A stretch of DNA of 15,990 nt from an uncultured Faecalibacterium sp. GTDB taxonomy: Bacteria > Bacillota > Clostridia > Oscillospirales > Ruminococcaceae. The position numbers were made by a program, and so were the translations under genes. The stretch covers positions 1-15,990 of the forward strand of contig CAKSZM010000040.1 in assembly GCA_934525735.1 (NCBI GenBank). Direction: 5' to 3'. Shown one piece after another: positions 13,455 through 15,990 of this stretch. A model generated the notes under the pieces. That model saw only the letters and a list, made by a program, of their open reading frames with translations. It did not search any database and had not been told where the DNA came from. Every line of letters begins with the position of its first letter. Position 1 is the stretch's first letter.

Positions 13455-14738
13455 TTATGCTTCTTTGCCGTTCAGCGCACGCAGGGCCGCACATTCCGCC
13501 GCAGCAAGCTCCGGTGCCCCTGCCCCGAACAGACTGCCGTACCGGTACAGCGCCCAGCCCCCGGCGTCCTGCGCCCGCAGGTCCTGCACCTGCTTTGCCA
13601 GCGCTCCGCCGGTGCTCCACCCGCTCACGCTGTCGGGGTTCGCCCCGCCGTCGCCCGCGCCGACCCGGTATGCCCCCAGCCCGAAATACAGGGCCACGCC
13701 CTCTGCCCTCGGGTACGCCAGCCACACCGGGACGATGTTCTCAAAGGCGAAGCGGGTGCTGCCGCTCTGCAGGGTGTAGCCGTAGCCCCAGTAGACCTGC
13801 GGACAGAGGTAATCGATGACCGCATTCTCCCCTTCCGCCGCCAGCCACGCCGTCACATCGCTATACTGGCTATTGAGATCGTTATCCGGATTCCCCTGCG
13901 GACTGATTCCAAACCGCAAAGTCGGGTCTGCCGCTTTCACCGTATCGTGCACAGCCCGCACCAGCGCAGTCACATTCTCCCTTCGCCAGGCGGCAAGGTC
14001 TGCCGCACCGGACGCCGCAAACTGCGCCGCATCGATGGAAGATTCCGTCGTCGGGTAAAAGTAATCGTCAAAATGGATGCCGTCCACGGCGTAGTTCTGC
14101 AAAAGCTCCGCTACCCCCTGCACCACATAATCTGCAGCGGCAGGCTCTGCAGGGTTCAGGTACAGCCCTTCCCCCACCGCGCACACCCACTCCGGATGGG
14201 TGTTGGCAAGGTTATCGGCCGCAAAATTCGGCGGCATCGCGGCCGAGGAGCGCAGCCGGTAGGGGTTCAGCCACGCCTCCACTGAAAGCCCCCGGCTGTG
14301 TGCTTCCTGTAAAAGGACATCCAGCGGGTCGAACCCGGGGTCTTCGCCCTGCGTGCCGGTGCACAAATGGCTCCACGGGAACAGGCTGCTCTTGTACAGT
14401 GCATCCCCGAAGGGCCGTACCTGCGCAAGAACAGTGTTCAGCCCCAGCCCCGTGCAGTTGTCCAGCATCTGCGCACACCCGGCACGGAAAGCCGCCTCCG
14501 ATGAAAAATCCATCTGCGCCCATTCCAGATAGCTCACCCAGACCGCCCGCCACTCTCCGGCAGGCAGAGCCGGGTTCGGTGCTGCAGGCTGCGGTTCCGG
14601 CGTCGGCTCTGCCTGCTGCCGGTGCCGCAGCCACAGCCCGGCCCCGGCGCATACCGCCGCACCGGCTCCGCACAAAAACGCTCTGCGGCCGAACCGGCCC
14701 TGTACATCCTTTGTTTTGGACTTGCGCTGCTGGGTCAC
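13455..14738 (-). CDS. Secreted glycoside hydrolase, GHL10 family (PF02638, YngK/DigH-like)
   Basis: A 427-residue exported TIM-barrel hydrolase. The N-terminus has RFGRRAFL (15-22) before a hydrophobic segment (20-37), a twin-arginine-like signal or a simple membrane anchor, then a Pro-rich linker (45-60). The barrel starts with EWRAVWVSYLEW (62-73), typical of GHL10. VDGIHFDDYFYP (218-229) carries acidic residues at the expected active-site strand, and DYLCPQVYWGYG (309-320) is the later family motif. In E. coli the family member DigH cleaves peptidoglycan strands stripped of peptides, so a cell-wall role is plausible here. The start is GTG (14736-14738) with GGAGGAG upstream, overlapping the previous gene's stop by four bases (GTGA), so the two are translationally coupled. 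Confidence 0.9.
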   Translation of the reverse strand: MTQQRKSKTKDVQGRFGRRAFLCGAGAAVCAGAGLWLRHRQQAEPTPEPQPAAPNPALPAGEWRAVWVSYLEWAQMDFSSEAAFRAGCAQMLDNCTGLGLNTVLAQVRPFGDALYKSSLFPWSHLCTGTQGEDPGFDPLDVLLQEAHSRGLSVEAWLNPYRLRSSAAMPPNFAADNLANTHPEWVCAVGEGLYLNPAEPAAADYVVQGVAELLQNYAVDGIHFDDYFYPTTESSIDAAQFAASGAADLAAWRRENVTALVRAVHDTVKAADPTLRFGISPQGNPDNDLNSQYSDVTAWLAAEGENAVIDYLCPQVYWGYGYTLQSGSTRFAFENIVPVWLAYPRAEGVALYFGLGAYRVGAGDGGANPDSVSGWSTGGALAKQVQDLRAQDAGGWALYRYGSLFGAGAPELAAAECAALRALNGKEA

Positions 14739-15235
14739 AGCGTCTCCTCCTGTGTTTTATACAAGGTCAGTGCAGCCCAGCCGCGGGCGCAGGTGAGCAG
14801 CACGAACATGATGTTCGTCCAGAAGGCCAGCCCGCTCATGCCCGCATAGCGGGTGAGCAGCCAGAACAGCAGACGCAGCGCTTCCGAGATGCACACCAGC
14901 TGCAGCGGCCGCTGGATGGGCTTGCCGTGGCTGTACTCGATGCCCAGCAGCACCGGCCACACCAGCGCCGAACACAGGTCGCCTGCCCAGCCGTTGGCTG
15001 CAAGCTTGCTGATCATCAGCAGCACGAAATCAAGGGTGTAGTTCCTCTTATCCTTGGCCGGCGCGCCCTTCTGCGCCGCAAGAAACAGCACCGCGATGCC
15101 CGTGATGCAGAACACGATCAACTCCAGACCGGAAAAATCCATGCCGCCCAGAACGGCAAAGCCGCCCAGCATGGACATTGCCGCAGCCGCCAGCAGGAAA
15201 AAGTACCAGGTCTTGCGTGTGAATTTGAGCTTCAT
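14735..15235 (-). CDS. Hypothetical membrane protein
   Basis: A protein of 166 residues, most of it hydrophobic, with five or six predicted transmembrane segments (about 9-31, 36-54, 69-82, 88-102, 112-130 and 134-152) and a Lys/Arg-rich first stretch (MKLKFTRK). I recognise no domain. ATG 15235 has GGAGGAACGCA directly upstream, a good SD. It is the first gene of the leftward run and overlaps the GHL10 hydrolase start by four bases, so the two are probably made in fixed ratio. A role in the cell envelope is inferred from this coupling only. Confidence 0.85.
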   Translation of the reverse strand: MKLKFTRKTWYFFLLAAAAMSMLGGFAVLGGMDFSGLELIVFCITGIAVLFLAAQKGAPAKDKRNYTLDFVLLMISKLAANGWAGDLCSALVWPVLLGIEYSHGKPIQRPLQLVCISEALRLLFWLLTRYAGMSGLAFWTNIMFVLLTCARGWAALTLYKTQEETL

Positions 15236-15248
15236 TGCGTTCCTCCCG

Positions 15249-15266
15249 CCTGCGGTGTTGCGCAGG
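15249..15266 (-). promoter_or_regulatory. Hairpin in membrane-protein leader
   Basis: CCTGCG (15249-15254) and CGCAGG (15261-15266) form a 6-bp stem with a 6-nt loop. On the minus strand it ends immediately before the GGGAGGA ribosome site. Confidence 0.4.
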
Positions 15267-15297
15267 CTCCTGACAAATTTTTCAAAGAATTAAAAAT

Positions 15298-15306
15298 ATT
15301 ATAGCA
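15298..15306 (-). promoter_or_regulatory. Promoter of membrane protein / GHL10 unit (extended -10)
   Basis: On the minus strand TGC precedes a perfect TATAAT (15298-15303), an extended -10. The -35 region is weak (ACACAA). Transcription should start near 15291. Confidence 0.6.
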
Positions 15307-15323
15307 CAAAACCTCGCGCGTTG

Positions 15324-15332
15324 TGTTACAAT
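15324..15332 (+). promoter_or_regulatory. Promoter of small membrane-protein gene (extended -10)
   Basis: TGT followed by TACAAT (15327-15332) forms an extended -10 with no good -35. It is divergent from, and within 30 bp of, the leftward promoter. The predicted leader is short, about 20 nt. Confidence 0.45.
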
Positions 15333-15359
15333 AAGGAAAACTCTTCCCGGAGGTGCGTC

Positions 15360-15779
15360 ATGAACGCTGCTGTTTCCATCCTTCTGCTTGCCGCCGTGCT
15401 GGGCGTGATCGTTTTTCTTCTCTCCCGGCGGGAGAACAACCGCCGCAGCCAGTACGGCCCTTCCGGCCTGTCGGAGTTCCGCACTGACCTGCCGCTGGAC
15501 GAGTGTTTTGACCGTCTGGACGAGCACAACAGCACCGACGAGTTCGTCTACGAGTGCCGCCGGGAGAACGACGGCGGCTTTCTGCTGCACCTGACTCTGC
15601 ACCAGCCCACCCAGCAGCCGCTGGACACCCTCTACACCCTGCGGCTGGACCCCGGCCGCCAGACCGTCGTGACCCTGATCTTCATCCGGGAATCCTTTGG
15701 CTACAAGGAGCCGCTCTTCCCGCAGGAGATGCTGGACCGCTTCATGGAGCAGAAATTGTGCGCTCACCGCACCAAATGA
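15360..15779 (+). CDS. Hypothetical single-pass membrane protein
   Basis: A 139-residue protein with an N-terminal transmembrane helix (about 4-22, AVSILLLAAVLGVIVFLL) followed by SRRENNRR, so the C-terminal domain probably faces the cytoplasm. The soluble part is acidic and mixed alpha/beta, with a FDRLDEHN...FVYECR stretch and alternating strands around LLHLTLHQ and TLYTLRLD. I recognise no family. The start at ATG 15360 has GGAGG six bases upstream; the frame extends to 15321 but overlaps the promoter. It is probably monocistronic, divergent from the leftward unit, and followed by a tRNA gene with its own promoter. Confidence 0.85.
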   Translation: MNAAVSILLLAAVLGVIVFLLSRRENNRRSQYGPSGLSEFRTDLPLDECFDRLDEHNSTDEFVYECRRENDGGFLLHLTLHQPTQQPLDTLYTLRLDPGRQTVVTLIFIRESFGYKEPLFPQEMLDRFMEQKLCAHRTK

Positions 15780-15815
15780 TTTTGGGGCAAACTACTTTTC
15801 TTTTGCCGGAATTTT

Positions 15816-15824
15816 TGCTATACT
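15816..15824 (+). promoter_or_regulatory. tRNA promoter (extended -10)
   Basis: TGC precedes TATACT (15819-15824), an extended -10; the -35 region is T-rich but not consensus. The start should lie near 15831, about 13 nt before the tRNA. Confidence 0.55.
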
Positions 15825-15843
15825 TATAGATGCTGCAGTATAC

Positions 15844-15919
15844 GGGCCAGTAGTTCAGTGGTTAGAACTCCCCGCTCATAACGGGGTTATCGCGGGTTCG
15901 AGTCCTGCCTGGCCCACCA
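15844..15919 (+). tRNA. tRNA with CAU anticodon (Ile2 or Met)
   Basis: A complete 76-nt cloverleaf with encoded CCA. Acceptor GGGCCAG (15844-15850) pairs with CTGGCCC (15909-15915). The D-stem is GTTC/GAAC. The anticodon stem CCCCG/CGGGG encloses loop CTCATAA with anticodon CAT (15877-15879). The variable loop is TTATC. The T-arm is GCGGG-TTCGAGT-CCTGC with one G-U pair, and the discriminator is A. CAU anticodons occur in initiator Met, elongator Met and in tRNA-Ile2, whose C34 is changed to lysidine by TilS. Initiator is unlikely because the 1-72 pair is a normal G-C and the anticodon stem lacks the three-G-C run. The CTCATAA loop and short D-loop resemble Ile2 genes, which I favour mildly over elongator Met. 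Confidence 0.95.
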
Positions 15920-15922
15920 AAA

Positions 15923-15957
15923 AAGCACGAAGGTTCCAGCCTTCGTGCTTCTTTTTT
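15923..15957 (+). terminator. Terminator after tRNA, possibly bidirectional
   Basis: AAGCACGAAGG (15923-15933) and CCTTCGTGCTT (15940-15950) form a perfect 11-bp stem with a 6-nt loop, followed by CTTTTTT. On the minus strand the stem is followed by TTTTTT as well, so it could also end a leftward transcript. Confidence 0.9.
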
Positions 15958-15959
15958 GC

Positions 15960-15990
15960 TCATTCGTACAGTTCCTTGCTCATCTGATTG
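15960..15990 (-). CDS. Possible C-terminal end of a leftward gene (partial)
   Basis: Reading the minus strand in from the right edge, one frame is open and gives NQMSKELYE before a TGA stop (15960-15962), ending right at the T-run of the shared terminator. A convergent gene entering from the right would fit. Nine residues are too few to identify anything, and an open frame of this length is expected often by chance. Confidence 0.22.
   Translation of the reverse strand, partial: NQMSKELYE

Overview
The window looks like chromosome from a GC-rich, strictly anaerobic Firmicute of the Oscillospiraceae. Faecalibacterium or a close relative is my best guess, based on the oxygen-sensitive class III ribonucleotide reductase, Clostridia-type Shine-Dalgarno sites and the 'CTCGCCCTCTC...GAGAGGGCGAG' interspersed repeats. 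The genus is inferred from recall, not proven by the sequence. Apart from those repeats I see no mobile element, phage or CRISPR array.

Left edge (1-608) is non-coding. Two good sigma-70-type promoters point left (minus strand) out of the window, the inner one backed by helically phased A-tracts and followed by a boxA-like motif. This is what an rRNA operon promoter region looks like, so an rRNA operon probably begins just outside the window. Facing right is the nrdD promoter, overlapped by two NrdR-box-like sites 32 bp apart and followed by a long 5' leader hairpin.

609-3760: nrdD (anaerobic ribonucleoside-triphosphate reductase) and nrdG (its radical-SAM activase) form the module that makes dNTPs without oxygen. 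Two copies of a structured palindromic repeat of about 140 bp flank nrdG. A strong, probably bidirectional, terminator follows nrdG. 3761-5344 (minus): a RecQ helicase that appears to lack the winged-helix part of its RQC domain.

5345-9640 (plus): divergent from recQ are a family 2 glycosyltransferase, a CPA2-type cation:proton antiporter with a long structured leader, and a two-gene unit of an AbrB-type regulator plus a monoacylglycerol-lipase-like alpha/beta hydrolase. Each unit has a recognisable promoter and intrinsic terminator.

9717-15303 (minus): a run of six tightly packed envelope-related genes, transcribed leftward. In transcription order they are a small membrane protein, a secreted GHL10 glycoside hydrolase (GTG start overlapping the previous stop), a lipoprotein with its own promoter, an EamA-type transporter, a YgjP-like metallopeptidase and a polysaccharide flippase (TTG start). 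The last four are separated by at most about 20 bp. Right edge (plus): a small single-pass membrane protein and a tRNA with a CAU anticodon and its own terminator.

Most of the window is ordinary housekeeping and envelope DNA. The points of interest are regulatory: the NrdR sites, the repeats around nrdG, the antiporter leader and a recurrent hairpin in 5' leaders.
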